Source: Thermosulfurimonas marina (GTDB lineage Bacteria; Desulfobacterota; Thermodesulfobacteria; Thermodesulfobacteriales; Thermodesulfobacteriaceae). Taken from it: a stretch of 64,000 nucleotides of DNA. Shown piece after piece: positions 15,054 to 26,025 of this stretch; position 1 is the stretch's first letter; each line of letters opens with the position of its first letter. The stretch spans positions 1,178,001 to 1,242,000 of the forward strand of contig NZ_CP042909.1 of assembly GCF_012317585.1 (NCBI RefSeq), in the 5' to 3' direction. The notes beneath the pieces are model-generated. The model saw only the letters and a program-made list of their open reading frames with translations. It made no database searches and was not told where the DNA came from. The position numbers and the translations under genes are program-made.

Positions 15054-16522
15054 GCCCTTCCGGTGAGGCGAAGGAGGGAGAGGGCTTCCGGGGAAAGGGC
15101 CGCTTCCAGTTCTCCGGGGCGCAGACGCCATTCCCAGTTACCCTCTGGGCGGGAGGGGTAGTTGAGGCGGGCCTCCTCGCCTAGCCCCAAGAGGTCCTGC
15201 ACCGGAATGATGCTCAGGCGGGCCGGAGAGGCGTGGGCCAGGCGAATGAGGTCGCGGGGTATCTCTTCGGCGCAGAGGGCCTTTCCCAAATAAAGTTCCA
15301 GGCGCTTCCGGGCTTCGGCAGAAAGCTCTCTTTCGAACCAGCCTCGGGTGGTATTGGTGTCGTGGGTGCCGGTATAGACCACACTTTGGGACTCGTGGTG
15401 ATGGGGAAGATAGGGGCTGTCGTCTTCAAAAAAGGCAAAAAGCAGGACCTTCATCCCCGGAATACCAAAGCGCTTTCTTAGGGCGTGGACCTCCGGGGTG
15501 ATGTAGCCCAGATCTTCGGCCACAAAGGGGGGATCCCAAAAGCGCCGAAAGACGGCCTTGAGAAATTCCTCTCCCGGCACCGGGACCCATTCCCCACAGG
15601 TAGCCTCCGTGGCCCCGTAAGGGATCTCCCAGCAGGCGGACAGGGCCCGAAAGTGGTCCAGGCGCAGGAGATCAAAGAGCCGGAGGTTGTGCTCCAGCCG
15701 GGCCAGCCACCAGGAAAAGCCCTCTCTTTTCAACCTTTCCCAGTCGTAGACCGGGTTGCCCCAGAGTTGGCCGGTAGCGCTAAAGTAGTCCGGAGGAACC
15801 CCGGCCACCCGGAGGGGCCGCCTCTCCTCATCCAGCTTGAAGACCTCTGGAAAGCGCCAGACTTCAAAGCTTTCATAACCGGGATAAAAGGGAAGGTCTC
15901 CGAAAAGGGAAATCCCCCGGGCGTGGGCGAACTCTTGGAGTTCCTTCCATTGGCGGAAAAAGAGATATTGTTGGACGAGGACGTGGTGGATCTCTGGAGA
16001 AAGATCCTTGCGGGCCTGCTCCAAGGCCGCCGGGTCGCGAAATTTGAGTTCGGGTTCCCACTCCGGCCAAGGGCCCAGGGCCTCACTTAGGGCGGCAAAG
16101 AGAGCGTAATCCTCAAGCCAGAAGGCTTCCCGGCGGCAGAAGGCCTCAAAGTCCGGCCCGGGGCGAAAGCGGGTTAGGGCCCGGGAAAGGATTTCTCGTT
16201 TCCAGGCCATTACCGCCGGATAGTCCACCCGGCCCTCCGGGAAATCCGGGGGCGAAATTTCCTCCGGATGGAGGAGCCCGGTCTGGACCAGTTTTTCCGG
16301 GCTGAGGAGCAAGGGGTTTCCGGCAAAGATCGAGGGCGAAAGATAGGGGGAATTTCCGTAGCGGGGATGAGTGGGGTTTAAGGGCAGGATCTGCCAGACC
16401 CGGTAGCCGCTCTGGGAAAGGAGTTCCACGGTGCGAAAGGCTAAAGGGCCCAGATCACCGATCCCGTAAGGGGAGGGAAGGGCGCTCAGGGGAAGAAGGA
16501 CTCCGGCGCGTCTAACCTTCAT
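15050..16522 (-). CDS. malQ: 4-alpha-glucanotransferase (amylomaltase, GH77)
   Basis: This 490-residue GH77 enzyme has the normal amylomaltase length. The family start [16 protein letters not shown] and [14 protein letters not shown] are present. The catalytic Asp nucleophile is in [10 protein letters not shown], the acid Glu in [10 protein letters not shown] and the third Asp in [13 protein letters not shown]. It transfers alpha-1,4 glucan chains between acceptors and, with GlgP, recycles maltodextrins from glycogen. Its start overlaps the end of glgB by 11 bp, so it is translated in the same operon. Its stop overlaps the convergent CBM48 gene. Confidence 0.96.
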   Translation of the reverse strand: MKVRRAGVLLPLSALPSPYGIGDLGPLAFRTVELLSQSGYRVWQILPLNPTHPRYGNSPYLSPSIFAGNPLLLSPEKLVQTGLLHPEEISPPDFPEGRVDYPAVMAWKREILSRALTRFRPGPDFEAFCRREAFWLEDYALFAALSEALGPWPEWEPELKFRDPAALEQARKDLSPEIHHVLVQQYLFFRQWKELQEFAHARGISLFGDLPFYPGYESFEVWRFPEVFKLDEERRPLRVAGVPPDYFSATGQLWGNPVYDWERLKREGFSWWLARLEHNLRLFDLLRLDHFRALSACWEIPYGATEATCGEWVPVPGEEFLKAVFRRFWDPPFVAEDLGYITPEVHALRKRFGIPGMKVLLFAFFEDDSPYLPHHHESQSVVYTGTHDTNTTRGWFERELSAEARKRLELYLGKALCAEEIPRDLIRLAHASPARLSIIPVQDLLGLGEEARLNYPSRPEGNWEWRLRPGELEAALSPEALSLLRLTGRA

Positions 16523-18428
16523 CCGGCCCCCGGAAATAAAGGACGGAAAGGGGAGGAAGGATCAGATTGAGAGAAAAGGGGCGGCCATGGGCGGGATGGG
16601 CCTCGGCCGTGACCCCTCCGAAGTTCCCCCAGCCTGAACCTCCGTACTCCTGGGCGTCCGTATTGAGGATCTCCGTGTAAAATCCCGACCGGGGAACTCC
16701 TATACGATAGTTCTCCCGGGGCACCGGGGTAAAATTGCAGACCACCACCAAAAACTCCTGCCCTTTGCGGTCCCAGCGTAGAAAGGAGAGGATACTCTTT
16801 TCCCAGTCGTGAAAATCAATCCATTCGAAACCCTCCGGGGAGAAATCGAGCTCGTGGAGGGCCGGGTGGCTGCGGGCCAGACGGTTGAGATCGCTTACCA
16901 AGCGTTGTACTCCCCGGTGCTCCGGGTATTCCAAAAGGTGCCAGTCCAGACTTTCCTCGTGAGACCATTCTCGCCACTGGCCGAACTCTCCGCCCATAAA
17001 AAGGAGCTTTTTGCCGGGATGGGCCCACATATAGGCCAAAAGGGCCCGCAAATTAGCGAATTTCTGCCAAGGGTCTCCCGGCATCTTGGAAAGAAGGGAT
17101 CCTTTGCCGTGAACCACTTCGTCGTGGGAAAGAGGCAAGATGAAGTTCTCGGAGAAGGCGTACCAGAGACTGAAGGTGAGCTTGTCATGGTGATACTTAC
17201 GGTAAATGGGGTCCTTGGAGAAGTAAAAGAGGGTGTCATTCATCCAGCCCATGTTCCACTTCATCCCGAAACCCAGCCCTCCCATGTAGGTGGGGCGGGT
17301 GACCATGGGCCAGGCCGTGGACTCCTCGGCGATGGTCTGGATGCCCGAAAACTCCGCGTAAAGGCTGGCGTTTAACTGCTGGAGAAAATCGATGGCCTCA
17401 AGGTTTTCCCGCCCTCCGTAAATATTGGGGACCCATTGGCCTGGGCCCCGAGAGTAGTCCAGGTAGAGCATGGAGGCCACGGCGTCGATCCTCAGGGCGT
17501 CGGCGTGATAGACCCTGACCCAAAAGTGGGCCGAACTCAAGAGAAAGCTCCGGACTTCGGGTTTTCCGTAGTCGAAGATGTAACTTTTCCAGTCGGGATG
17601 GAAGCGCTTGCGGAAGTCTTCGTATTCGTAAAGGTGGGTGCCGTCGAAAAAGGCCAGGCCGTGACCGTCGGTAGGGAAGTGGGAAGGTACCCAGTCCAGA
17701 ATGACTCCGAAGCCTGCCTGATGGAGATAGTCCACCAGATACATGAAGTCCCGGGGGGTGCCGTAGCGGCTGGTGGGGGCAAAGTAGCCCAGACACTGAT
17801 AGCCCCAGGAACCGTAAAAAGGGTGCTCCATCACCGGGAGGAACTCCACATGCGTAAAGCCCATCTCCCTTAAATATTCGGCCAGGAGGGGGGCCAGCTC
17901 CCGGTAGGTGAGAAAGCGGTTTTCTTCCTCCGGAACCCGGCGCCAGGAGCCCAGGTGCACCTCGTAGATGAGCCAAGGGGCCTCAAGGGCATTACGGTTT
18001 CGGCGCTGATCAAGCCACTTTCGGTCTCCCCAAGCGTAAGAGAGGTCCCAGACGCGGGAGGCCGTGCCCGGAGGCGTCTCGAAAAAGAAGGCGAAGGGGT
18101 CGGCCTTTTCGAAGTGATAGCCGTTTTTCGTGTGAAGATAGTACTTGTAGAGACTGCCCTGGAGGACTCCGGGGACGAAACCTTCCCAGATGCCGGAGCC
18201 ATCTTCCCGGGCCCTTAAGGGGTGAGCCCCGCGGTCCCAGCCGTTGAAGTCTCCGATAACCGACACATACTGGGCGTTGGGGGCCCAGACCGCGAAGTAG
18301 ACCCCGGAGGTGCCCTCAAGCTCCAGGAGATGGGCCCCGAACTTTTCGTAAAGCCGGGTGTGGGTGCCCTCCCGAAAGAGATAAACATCAAGCTCGCTGA
18401 AACGGGTATAATCGTAACGTACGTTCAT
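16512..18428 (-). CDS. glgB: 1,4-alpha-glucan branching enzyme
   Basis: This 638-residue protein has a CBM48 N-terminal domain ([20 protein letters not shown]), a GH13 barrel and a C-terminal beta domain. Catalytic residues are the Asp in [13 protein letters not shown], the Glu in [10 protein letters not shown] and the Asp in [15 protein letters not shown]. The [10 protein letters not shown] motif separates branching enzymes from other GH13 members. It makes alpha-1,6 branches in glycogen. It is tightly linked to glgA (4 bp overlap) and malQ (11 bp overlap). An AAAGGG box precedes the ATG. Confidence 0.97.
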   Translation of the reverse strand: MNVRYDYTRFSELDVYLFREGTHTRLYEKFGAHLLELEGTSGVYFAVWAPNAQYVSVIGDFNGWDRGAHPLRAREDGSGIWEGFVPGVLQGSLYKYYLHTKNGYHFEKADPFAFFFETPPGTASRVWDLSYAWGDRKWLDQRRNRNALEAPWLIYEVHLGSWRRVPEEENRFLTYRELAPLLAEYLREMGFTHVEFLPVMEHPFYGSWGYQCLGYFAPTSRYGTPRDFMYLVDYLHQAGFGVILDWVPSHFPTDGHGLAFFDGTHLYEYEDFRKRFHPDWKSYIFDYGKPEVRSFLLSSAHFWVRVYHADALRIDAVASMLYLDYSRGPGQWVPNIYGGRENLEAIDFLQQLNASLYAEFSGIQTIAEESTAWPMVTRPTYMGGLGFGMKWNMGWMNDTLFYFSKDPIYRKYHHDKLTFSLWYAFSENFILPLSHDEVVHGKGSLLSKMPGDPWQKFANLRALLAYMWAHPGKKLLFMGGEFGQWREWSHEESLDWHLLEYPEHRGVQRLVSDLNRLARSHPALHELDFSPEGFEWIDFHDWEKSILSFLRWDRKGQEFLVVVCNFTPVPRENYRIGVPRSGFYTEILNTDAQEYGGSGWGNFGGVTAEAHPAHGRPFSLNLILPPLSVLYFRGPDEG

Positions 18429-19834
18429 CTTTTCCCTTTCAAAAGGGACCGGTAGAGGCGGAGATAGGCCTTGGCCGAGCGTTCCCAGGAGAAATCAAGC
18501 CGCATGACCCTTTGACGGAGCTTCTGGAAGTGCCGGGGATGGGTATTATAGAGTTCGGCAGCCCGTTTGACTCCGCAGAGGAGGTCTTCCCGGGTGGGAT
18601 CCGGAAAAAGGAAGCCGTAGCCTCCGGGGTAGGAGACATCCACCAGGGTGTCGGCCAGCCCCCCGGTGCGGCGAGCCACCACCAGGGTGCCGTAACGCAT
18701 GGCGATGAGCTGGGTGATCCCACAGGGTTCAAAGACCGAGGGCACCAGGATGTAATCCGCTGCGGCGTAAACTTTGCGGGACCAGGCCTCGTCAAAGACG
18801 ATTTGGGCGAACATGTTGGGGTAGCGCCGCTCAAGACCGTAAAATTGAGGGCCGTATTCTCCCTCTCCGAGAAAGATGAAAAAGGCGTTCACCCGCCCCA
18901 GATCCGGAAGGGCGGAAAGGAGGACCTCTACGCCCTTCTGGTGGGAAAGACGATTGATGAAACAGAAAAGGGGCTTTTCCGCAAAAAAGGCCGCCACTCC
19001 CAGCTCCTCGAGCATGGCCTGTTTGTTGGCTTCCTTTCCCGAAGGGTCGCGGAGGCTGTAGTTCTGGTAAATATGGGGGTCGGTCTCCGGATTCCAGAGC
19101 TGGTAGTCGATCCCGTTTAGGATCCCGTGGAGCTTGTGACGGTGTTTGAAAAGCACTCCTTCCAGCCCGTAAGCGTACTCGTAGGTGAGGATCTCCTGGG
19201 CGTAGGTGCGGCTTACCGTAGTTACGGCGTCGGAAAAGACGATGGCCCCTTTCATGAGGTTGATCTTTCCCCAGAATTCCAGCGCCTCCATGTGGTAGAG
19301 GGACCAAGGGAGTTCCAGCCGCACCAGGCTTTCCTTTTCGAACATCCCCTGGAAGGCCAGATTGTGGATGGTGAAAAGGACGGGCTGGGGGAAGCGGTAG
19401 ATCTCCCGGTGGAGCACCGGATAGAGGGCGGTCTGCCAGTCGTTGGCGTGGATGAGGTCTGCGGAAAGAAGTCCCGCCCCCAGGGCCTCGGCCACGGCCC
19501 AGCAAAAGCCTCCGAAGCGGAGGTCATTGTCGGGATAGCTTCCACCCGGCGGGCCGTAAATATAAGGGCGATCGTAAAGCTCGGGTTGTTCGAAAAAGAA
19601 ATGGTTGTCCTTACGAAAGAGGCGGAAGGTGTAGGGGCGTCCGTTCAGGCGGACCTGGAGGGTTTTTTCTAGAGGGACCAGCCCCTCCCAGGGGACTTTT
19701 TGGTAAAGGGGCATGGCCCGCAGGACCTTTACCCCTAAGTTCTCTAGGGCCCGAGGCAGAGAATAGGCCACATCGGCCAGCCCCCCGGTCTTGGCATAGG
19801 GGAAGATCTCGCTAGCGAGGAAAAGCACCTGCAT
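18425..19834 (-). CDS. glgA: Glycogen synthase (ADP-glucose type, GT5)
   Basis: This 469-residue GT5 enzyme has the KTGGLADV loop near residue 15 that binds the nucleotide-sugar phosphate. HANDWQTAL and the C-terminal catalytic segment [19 protein letters not shown] follow, then [10 protein letters not shown]. It elongates glycogen from ADP-glucose (UDP-glucose use is possible in some thermophiles). It starts the tight glgA-glgB-malQ unit behind an AAAGGAA box, 53 bp after the GH57 gene. The GlgC that would supply ADP-glucose is not in the window. Confidence 0.96.
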   Translation of the reverse strand: MQVLFLASEIFPYAKTGGLADVAYSLPRALENLGVKVLRAMPLYQKVPWEGLVPLEKTLQVRLNGRPYTFRLFRKDNHFFFEQPELYDRPYIYGPPGGSYPDNDLRFGGFCWAVAEALGAGLLSADLIHANDWQTALYPVLHREIYRFPQPVLFTIHNLAFQGMFEKESLVRLELPWSLYHMEALEFWGKINLMKGAIVFSDAVTTVSRTYAQEILTYEYAYGLEGVLFKHRHKLHGILNGIDYQLWNPETDPHIYQNYSLRDPSGKEANKQAMLEELGVAAFFAEKPLFCFINRLSHQKGVEVLLSALPDLGRVNAFFIFLGEGEYGPQFYGLERRYPNMFAQIVFDEAWSRKVYAAADYILVPSVFEPCGITQLIAMRYGTLVVARRTGGLADTLVDVSYPGGYGFLFPDPTREDLLCGVKRAAELYNTHPRHFQKLRQRVMRLDFSWERSAKAYLRLYRSLLKGKR

Positions 19835-19887
19835 GTTCGTTCCTTTGGTGAGAACTTTCCGAAAATTTTAACCTAGAGGAGGGGCCT

Positions 19888-21348
19888 TCACCAGGGACGA
19901 TCGAGGGAGGAGGGCCCTTTTCGGCCGAGTTCCCGATAGACCCTCCGGAGGTTGGCCCGAAAGAGATGGTCAAAGCGGTCGAGGAGGGGGGTGGTGAGCC
20001 CCTCTCCGTACCACCAGAACCAATCACTGCCTTCGGCCCGAAGGAAGTATTCTCGGGCCTTTTCCGGGAAACCCTCTTGTCGCAGGAGGACTCCGGCCTG
20101 GCCCAGAAGTTCCCAGGCCCGGTTCTTGGCCGGATGCCCCAACCACTTACGGAAGTTCCCGAAGATCCAGCTTCCGGCCTTGAGGCGGGGGAGGTCCTCT
20201 TCCGGAAGCTCTTCCCGGGAAAGGACCTCTTCCAGGGTCAGAGTCTCGATCCAGGGGGTCTCGGAAAGCCTCCGGTAAAGGAGTTCCCGGAAGGGAAAAC
20301 CGTTTTCCGGGTAGTATTCCCAGCAGTTTTCTCCGTCAAGGAGCACGGTCACTACCGGGTTTTCCACGGTCTCGTAAATCTCTCGCAGGCGGCCCAGGAA
20401 CTCCTCCACCGCGGCCTCCGGGGCCCAGTGCTGATAGGCGAAGCCGATGCGGTCGCTCAGAAACTGATCCCGGAAGAGGATCACCGTCTCCCCGAAGCGG
20501 AAGCGCCGGTAAAGGCGGGGAGGGTCTTTGCCCCCCAGGGCCGCCCAGAGGAGGCTTTCGTCGGTGGCCAGGATCCGGGCCCCGGACCGGGAAAGAAGCT
20601 CTACCGCCGCCCGGCTTACGGCCCCTTCGGCCGGCCAGACGGCTCGGGGGACCTGACCGAAGATTTCTCCGAAACGGGCCAGGGCCCGGTGGACTTGCAT
20701 TTCAGCCGTTTCCGGAAAAGGCTCCAGGGCGGGAAGGGGGACTTCCGGATCGTTTTCCCGGGCGGAGGAGGGGTCAAGGAGAAGGGGAAGGAGGGGATGG
20801 TAGTAGGGGGTAAGGGAGAGTCCTAGGCGGCCCTCCTCCCAAAGCCTGCGATAGTAGCCCGGGATTTCGGCCAGGAACCTACGGGCGGCCTCCAGGAGGG
20901 CCGCTCCTCCCTCCTGAAGGGCCTCGGAATGTCTTTCCCGGAAGGCCTCTCCGCACCACACCCGGAGATAGGCCTCGCGTCTTTCTTCCAGGCTCCGTTC
21001 CGGCTCAAGGAGGAGGGGCTCCCGGCGCTTTAGGGGCTCCGGAAGAAGGGCGATTAGGGTATGCAGAAGGTCCTTTTCCGTCTCCGAGAGTCGGGGCTTT
21101 TCCAGGATCTCCAGCAAGGGGTCCCGGGCCCTTCCCTGCGCATAGGCCTCGAGCTGATCCAGAAGCACAGGGACCAGGTTGAAGTTGGCCTTAAGGGTGG
21201 GGAAGCGGGAAAGGTGCCAGGGCATCTCGTAGTAGTCCTTCAGGGCGTGAAGAAAGGTCCAGGGAAGGACATAGAGCCCGGTCTCCGGGTCCTCGTAAGG
21301 GGGCTGGTGCATGTGCCACCAGAAGACGAGATAGAGTTTTTTTCCCAA
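19888..21348 (-). CDS. GH57-family alpha-amylase / glucanotransferase
   Basis: This 486-residue GH57 enzyme has family motif 1 at the start (WWHMHQPPYEDP). Motif 3 contains the catalytic nucleophile E241 (VWPAEGAV), and motif 4 has the acid Asp (ILATDES). Later comes VVTVLLDGENCWEYYP, and the helical C-terminal region is complete. GH57 covers alpha-amylase, 4-alpha-glucanotransferase, amylopullulanase and branching activities, and I cannot assign one; the glycogen operon suggests degradation or trimming. The start is a TTG, MGKKLY, with AGGAG ten bases upstream. It follows glgP by 12 bp. Confidence 0.88.
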   Translation of the reverse strand: MGKKLYLVFWWHMHQPPYEDPETGLYVLPWTFLHALKDYYEMPWHLSRFPTLKANFNLVPVLLDQLEAYAQGRARDPLLEILEKPRLSETEKDLLHTLIALLPEPLKRREPLLLEPERSLEERREAYLRVWCGEAFRERHSEALQEGGAALLEAARRFLAEIPGYYRRLWEEGRLGLSLTPYYHPLLPLLLDPSSARENDPEVPLPALEPFPETAEMQVHRALARFGEIFGQVPRAVWPAEGAVSRAAVELLSRSGARILATDESLLWAALGGKDPPRLYRRFRFGETVILFRDQFLSDRIGFAYQHWAPEAAVEEFLGRLREIYETVENPVVTVLLDGENCWEYYPENGFPFRELLYRRLSETPWIETLTLEEVLSREELPEEDLPRLKAGSWIFGNFRKWLGHPAKNRAWELLGQAGVLLRQEGFPEKAREYFLRAEGSDWFWWYGEGLTTPLLDRFDHLFRANLRRVYRELGRKGPSSLDRPW

Positions 21349-21360
21349 AGGGGTACGCTC

Positions 21361-23493
21361 CTAAGCGGTTTTTTCTTCTGGGGAGGCCTTTTTCGAGGAG
21401 GCCAGGAATTCCTCGTAGGCCTGGTCGATCTTTTGGTAAAACCGGGCTACGTATTCCTTGAACATGCGTCGGGCACAGAAGCGGGGCACGATGCTCTTCA
21501 TGGCCTCTTTCATCTTCTGCACCCAGGCCCGGGGAATCCCCGTCTCGTCCCACTGATAGTAAAGGGGGACCACTTCTTCTTCCAGGATGCGGTAGAGGGC
21601 CTCGGCGTCCTGGGGATCACGGTCTCCCTCTACCGGCTCTTCCCCGAAGGCCCAGCCGTTTTTTCCGTTGTAGCCCTCCACCCACCAACCGTCGAGGATG
21701 GAAAGATGGAGGACTCCGTTGATGGCCGCCTTCATTCCACTGGTGCCGCAGGCCTCAAGAGGAGGAAGCGGATTGTTCAGCCAGACATCCACCCCCTTGA
21801 CCATGTAATAGGCCAATTCCTGGTCATAGTCTTCAATGAAGGCAATGCGGCCCGCGAGCTCCGGGTCCTTGGCCAGGAGGACGATCTTTTGGATCATCTG
21901 CTTTCCGGGTTGATCCTGGGGATGGGCCTTGCCGGCAAAGATGATCTGGACCGGCCTTTCGGGATTAAGGAGGATCCGCTTTAAGCGCTCGAGGTTGTGG
22001 AAGATGAGGGTGGCCCGCTTGTAGCCGGTCATGCGCCGGGCAAAGCCCAGGGTAAGAAAGTCCGGGTCCAGAAAGGCCCCCTGGGCGATGACCAGGGAGG
22101 GATCAAAACTCTTTTCCGCCCAGCGCTTGCGTAGGCGCTCTTTGATGAGATGGAGGAGTTCCACCTTGTTGTCCCGATGGACCTTCCAGAGGATTTCGTC
22201 GGGAATAAGATCTACCAGTTGCCAGAGGGCCTCGCTTTCGTGGACTTCAAGCCACCGGGCCCCCAGGTAATCGCTCAGGAGCACCCGCAGGTCGTCGTCG
22301 ATCCAGGTGGGAAGATGCACTCCGTTGGTTACGTAATCGATGGGGACCTCCTCTTCGGAGCGCTCCGGCCAGAGAAAATGCCACATCTTGCGGGAGACTT
22401 CTCCGTGGCGGCGGCTTACGGCGTTTGCGTAACGGGCCAGGCGCAGGGCCAGGATGGTGGAGTTGAAGCCCTCGGAAGGGTTCTGGGGATTGGTCCCCAG
22501 GTCCAGGAATTTTTCCCGGTCAAGTTCGTATCTTTCCCAGAGGAAGGCAAACTGTTTTTCAATAAGGGCGAAGGGATAGGTGTTGATGGCCGCCCGGATG
22601 GGGGTGTGGGTGGTAAAAAGCGAGGTCTCCCGCACCATCTCCCGGGCCTCTTCGAAAGAAAGCCCCTGTTTGTGGAAATAAAGCAGGCGAGCCACCAGAG
22701 CCAGGGCCGCATAGTCCTCATTGATGTGTACTCCGGAAATTTCGATCCCCAACCGGTGAAGAAGGCCCATACCGCAAAAGCCTAAGACAATCTGCTGCTT
22801 GAGGCGGGTCTCTTGATTAGGGGTATAAAGCTGGTAGGAAATTTCCCGGTTCCAGGGGGCGTTCTCCTCCACGTCGGTGTCCAGGAGATAGAGTTTGATC
22901 CGCCCTACCGAGACCTCCCAGACTCCGGCGTAAACTTTTTCGTCATAGCAATAACCATAAATCTTGAGCCACTGACCGTTTTCGTCAAAGACCTTGCGCA
23001 CCGGCATTTCTTCTTTGTGGATGTGATTGAGGACGTCTTCCTGCCAGCCGTCAGGACGGATGCGCTGGCGCACGTAGCCCTGGGGATACATGAAACCGAT
23101 CCCCACCAAAGGGAAGTCGAGGTCGCTGGCCTCCTTAAGGATGTCTCCGGCTAGAAGCCCCAGCCCCCCGGCGTAGATGTAGAGGCTGTGGTGAAGTCCG
23201 TACTCCGGGGAAAAGAAGGCGATGGGCCGCCGGCACTTGGAGCAGTAAGGCCCCGGGGTCTCCAGATAGCTCCGGTAGAGCTGGTAAACGTAGCCCAGCT
23301 GATTCAGGAATTCTGGCTTTTGGAGGACCTTATTGACGCATTCGGTGCATTCGAGGAGCTTGACCGGGTTTTCCCGGAATTCCTCCCAGAGGATGGGGTC
23401 GATCATCCGGAAGAGCTTTTTCCCCTCCGGGTTCCAGCTCCACCAGAGGTTAAAGACCAGCTCCTTGAGCTGGTCCCAGTGTTCTAAAGGCAA
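21361..23493 (-). CDS. glgP: Alpha-glucan (glycogen) phosphorylase, short type
   Basis: This 710-residue GT35 enzyme is shorter than E. coli GlgP and matches the bacterial/archaeal short branch with a distinct N-terminal domain. Active-site pieces are FFSPEYGLHHSLYIYAGGLG near residue 105 and the PLP-lysine segment EACGTSGMKAAINGVLHLS. The Cys in EACGTSG is a minor variant of the usual EASGTSG. Two CxxC pairs, around residues 48-51 and 83-86, could bind metal. It releases glucose-1-phosphate from glycogen. The start is TTG behind GGAGG; it is first in the glycogen cluster, and the upstream 68 bp gap to the cbi operon may hold its promoter. Confidence 0.94.
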   Translation of the reverse strand: MPLEHWDQLKELVFNLWWSWNPEGKKLFRMIDPILWEEFRENPVKLLECTECVNKVLQKPEFLNQLGYVYQLYRSYLETPGPYCSKCRRPIAFFSPEYGLHHSLYIYAGGLGLLAGDILKEASDLDFPLVGIGFMYPQGYVRQRIRPDGWQEDVLNHIHKEEMPVRKVFDENGQWLKIYGYCYDEKVYAGVWEVSVGRIKLYLLDTDVEENAPWNREISYQLYTPNQETRLKQQIVLGFCGMGLLHRLGIEISGVHINEDYAALALVARLLYFHKQGLSFEEAREMVRETSLFTTHTPIRAAINTYPFALIEKQFAFLWERYELDREKFLDLGTNPQNPSEGFNSTILALRLARYANAVSRRHGEVSRKMWHFLWPERSEEEVPIDYVTNGVHLPTWIDDDLRVLLSDYLGARWLEVHESEALWQLVDLIPDEILWKVHRDNKVELLHLIKERLRKRWAEKSFDPSLVIAQGAFLDPDFLTLGFARRMTGYKRATLIFHNLERLKRILLNPERPVQIIFAGKAHPQDQPGKQMIQKIVLLAKDPELAGRIAFIEDYDQELAYYMVKGVDVWLNNPLPPLEACGTSGMKAAINGVLHLSILDGWWVEGYNGKNGWAFGEEPVEGDRDPQDAEALYRILEEEVVPLYYQWDETGIPRAWVQKMKEAMKSIVPRFCARRMFKEYVARFYQKIDQAYEEFLASSKKASPEEKTA

Positions 23494-23561
23494 GGGAGGC
23501 CTCCTTCAAAATTTGGATATTACTTTAGACTACCCCGGATCCCTCTCCAGGGAAAGCCTCC

Positions 23562-25289
23562 TCAAAACCTTCGGCCGCGGTAGCCTCGAGGAGTGACCAG
23601 CCAGCGTTCCAGGCGCAGGGTCTCGCTGTTTCCCACGAAGACCGTGGTCTGCATATCCACCGCCTCTGCCGGAAGGTCTCCCAGGGTGGTAAGGAGAACG
23701 GCTTCCTCCGGTCTTCCGGCGGCCCGAACCAGGCCCACCGGGGTCTCCGGAGGACGATGGCGCAGGAGGATCTCCCGGGCCCGCAGGAGGTGGTGGGTCC
23801 GGAGGCGGCTTCGGGGGTTGAAAAGCACGATCACCAGGTCGGCCTCCGCCGCGGCGGAAAGGCGCTTTTCGATAAGCTCCCAGGGGGTGAGACGGTCGGA
23901 AAGACTTATGACCGCAAAGTCGTGCATAAGCGGGGCTCCCAGCCGGGCGGCACAGGCGTTTAAGGCCGAAAGCCCGGCCACCACCTCTATTTCTATGGAA
24001 GAAAGGACCCCCCTTTCCCGGGCCAGTTCAAAGACCAGGCCGGCCAGTCCGTAGATCCCCGGATCTCCCCCGGAGACCAGGGCCACTTTTCGCCCTTCCC
24101 GGGCCCACTCCAGGGCCCGCTCCACCCGTTCCACCTCCCGGGTCATGCCGCTCACAAAGACCCTCTTGTCCCGAAGGAGGGAGGATACCTGCTCTACATA
24201 GCGACCGTAGCCTACCACCCACTCGGCCTCTCGCAGGACCTTTCGGGCTGCAGGGGTCATCTCCTCCAGCCCTCCGGGGCCGATTCCTACTACCGAAAGC
24301 CTTCCTTTGGGCGGAGGGGCCAGGGCCACAGCCAGGGTCACGTTTCCCCGTTTTACTTTGGGGACCAGGAGTTTTCCCCCAGGGCCTGCAGAGAGTAAGG
24401 CCGCAGGCTCGGCCACGGCCAGGGCCCCGGTGTGCTGGCCTGCGGCGGAGGCCGAAAGCCTCCGGCGCTTTACCTCCTCGTTTAAGGCCTCGGCGGCAAA
24501 GCCCCGCACCTCCCAGTCCTTTCCCGAGACCCACTGCCGAAGGCCTTCCTCGGAAAGTTTCCTTTCTAAGGTGGCTACGGCCCGCACGGCCTCGGGACGA
24601 AGCCCCATCTCCTCAAAAAGGCTCTGGAAGGCCTCTTCAAATTCCCGGGCCGGGGTTCCCTGGTTGAAGCCCACCCCCAGAAAGAGGGCCCGGGGCAGGG
24701 CCTGAAGCTGATCTTCCCGAAGGGTAAAGCGGCGGTAACTCACCAGGAGATGGGCGGCCTCCGGCGCCTCCACCTCTTTCCATTCCGGAGGGAGGGGAGC
24801 CGGCCAGTCCCGAAAGACGAACAAATGCCCCCTTTCGAGATACTCTCGGGTAAAACGGGGAAGCCTCTCCTCGGGAAGGAGGAGGAGACGGTGTTCTTCG
24901 GCCCAGAGGTCTGGGGCAGGAAGGCCCGAAAGATCCGAGGCCGTGGTGAGGACCACTTCGGCCCCCAGGAGGGTTCCTATCTCCTGGCAGAGGGCGTTGG
25001 CCCCGCCGAGGTGTCCGGAAAGAAGGGGGATGACGAAGCGCCCGGTCTCATCCATTACCAGGACCGCGGGATCGGTCTTTTTATCCTTTATGTAAGGGGC
25101 AATGCGGCGCAGGGCTATTCCGCAGGCCCCGACAAAGATGAGGGCCGCCCCGGAGTGCCAATAAGGGGAGAGATCTCGAGCCTCCGGAGAAAGGATTTGG
25201 GCCTTGGGGAAAAAATCCGAAAGCCTTGCGGCCAGCCGCCGCCCCCGTTCGGTAAAGGCCAGGAGATAGATCTTTTCAGGAACGGGCAT
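23562..25289 (-). CDS. cbiGH: CbiG-CbiH fusion: cobalt-precorrin-5A hydrolase and cobalt-precorrin-3 C17-methyltransferase
   Basis: This 575-residue fusion has the CbiG part at residues 1 to about 330, with FVGACGIALRRIAPYIKDK and LLSGHLGGANAL in its N-terminal domain. The C-terminal CbiG domain carries FLGVGFNQGTP. A class III tetrapyrrole methyltransferase (CbiH/CobJ) follows from about residue 333, with VVGIGPGGLEEMTP, the SGGDPGIYGLAG loop, GLSALNACAARLGAPLMHDF and the FNPRSR substrate motif. CbiH does the C17 methylation and ring contraction; CbiG opens the delta-lactone. Both are steps of the anaerobic cobalamin route. This order of fusion is known in other bacteria. It is the last gene of the cbi operon and overlaps cbiF by 14 bp. 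Confidence 0.93.
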   Translation of the reverse strand: MPVPEKIYLLAFTERGRRLAARLSDFFPKAQILSPEARDLSPYWHSGAALIFVGACGIALRRIAPYIKDKKTDPAVLVMDETGRFVIPLLSGHLGGANALCQEIGTLLGAEVVLTTASDLSGLPAPDLWAEEHRLLLLPEERLPRFTREYLERGHLFVFRDWPAPLPPEWKEVEAPEAAHLLVSYRRFTLREDQLQALPRALFLGVGFNQGTPAREFEEAFQSLFEEMGLRPEAVRAVATLERKLSEEGLRQWVSGKDWEVRGFAAEALNEEVKRRRLSASAAGQHTGALAVAEPAALLSAGPGGKLLVPKVKRGNVTLAVALAPPPKGRLSVVGIGPGGLEEMTPAARKVLREAEWVVGYGRYVEQVSSLLRDKRVFVSGMTREVERVERALEWAREGRKVALVSGGDPGIYGLAGLVFELARERGVLSSIEIEVVAGLSALNACAARLGAPLMHDFAVISLSDRLTPWELIEKRLSAAAEADLVIVLFNPRSRLRTHHLLRAREILLRHRPPETPVGLVRAAGRPEEAVLLTTLGDLPAEAVDMQTTVFVGNSETLRLERWLVTPRGYRGRRF

Positions 25290-26025
25290 AGAGTCGGGAG
25301 CGCGTCTTTTGGGGTGTGGAGGCGGCCTCCAGGGCTTGGCCTACATAGATGAGGGCCGTCCGCCGGATCCCCGCCTCCGAGACCATCTGCGAAAGCTCGG
25401 CGAGCTTTCCCCAAAGAAGGCGTTCTTCGGGAAAGCCCAACTTTTCGGCCACCACCACCGGGGTCTCCGGGGGTAGTTTTTCTAAGAGGGCCCTCTGGAT
25501 CTCCTCCGCCCGGTGCACACTCAAAAAAAGGACCAGGGTGACCTCGGGTCGGGCCCACTCTTTAAGGTCTTCGAGACGGGGTCCGGGAGTGCGTCCCCCG
25601 AGGCGGGTGAAGATTACCGTCTGGGCCACCTCCGGGGCGGTGAGCTCGATCCCCATCCGGGCCGCCCCCAGGGAGGCCGAACTCACCCCGGGGATGACCT
25701 CGTAAGGGAGGCCTCGGGACCGAAGGGCCGCCGCCTCTTCGTTGAGGGCGCTGTAGAAGGCGGTGTCCCCGCTATGGAGCCGGGCCACGATTTGGCCTTT
25801 CCTTGCCCCTTCGGCCAGGACCTCCACGATCTCCTCCAGGGTCCTTCCGTGGGAGTCCCAAAGGAGGGCCCCCTCCGGGGCCAGGGAAAGGACCTCCTGC
25901 CGGAGGAGGCTTCCGGCGTAGACCACAGTCTGGGCCTGAGAGAGCACTCTCTGGGCCTTTACCGTAAGGAGATCCGGATCCCCGGGCCCGGCTCCGATGA
26001 AATAGACTTTACCCTTTTCCACCAT
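25276..26025 (-). CDS. cbiF: Cobalt-precorrin-4 C11-methyltransferase
   Basis: This 249-residue class III SAM-dependent methyltransferase has the CbiF/CobM signatures: FIGAGPGDPDLLTVKAQRVL at the N-terminus, HSGDTAFYSALNEEAAALR (the SAM loop), EVIPGVSSASLGAARMGIELT and VIFTRLGGRTP. It methylates C11 of cobalt-precorrin-4 in anaerobic cobalamin synthesis. It overlaps both neighbours (17 bp with cbiET, 14 bp with cbiGH), indicating coupled translation. Confidence 0.95.
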   Translation of the reverse strand: MVEKGKVYFIGAGPGDPDLLTVKAQRVLSQAQTVVYAGSLLRQEVLSLAPEGALLWDSHGRTLEEIVEVLAEGARKGQIVARLHSGDTAFYSALNEEAAALRSRGLPYEVIPGVSSASLGAARMGIELTAPEVAQTVIFTRLGGRTPGPRLEDLKEWARPEVTLVLFLSVHRAEEIQRALLEKLPPETPVVVAEKLGFPEERLLWGKLAELSQMVSEAGIRRTALIYVGQALEAASTPQKTRSRLYARS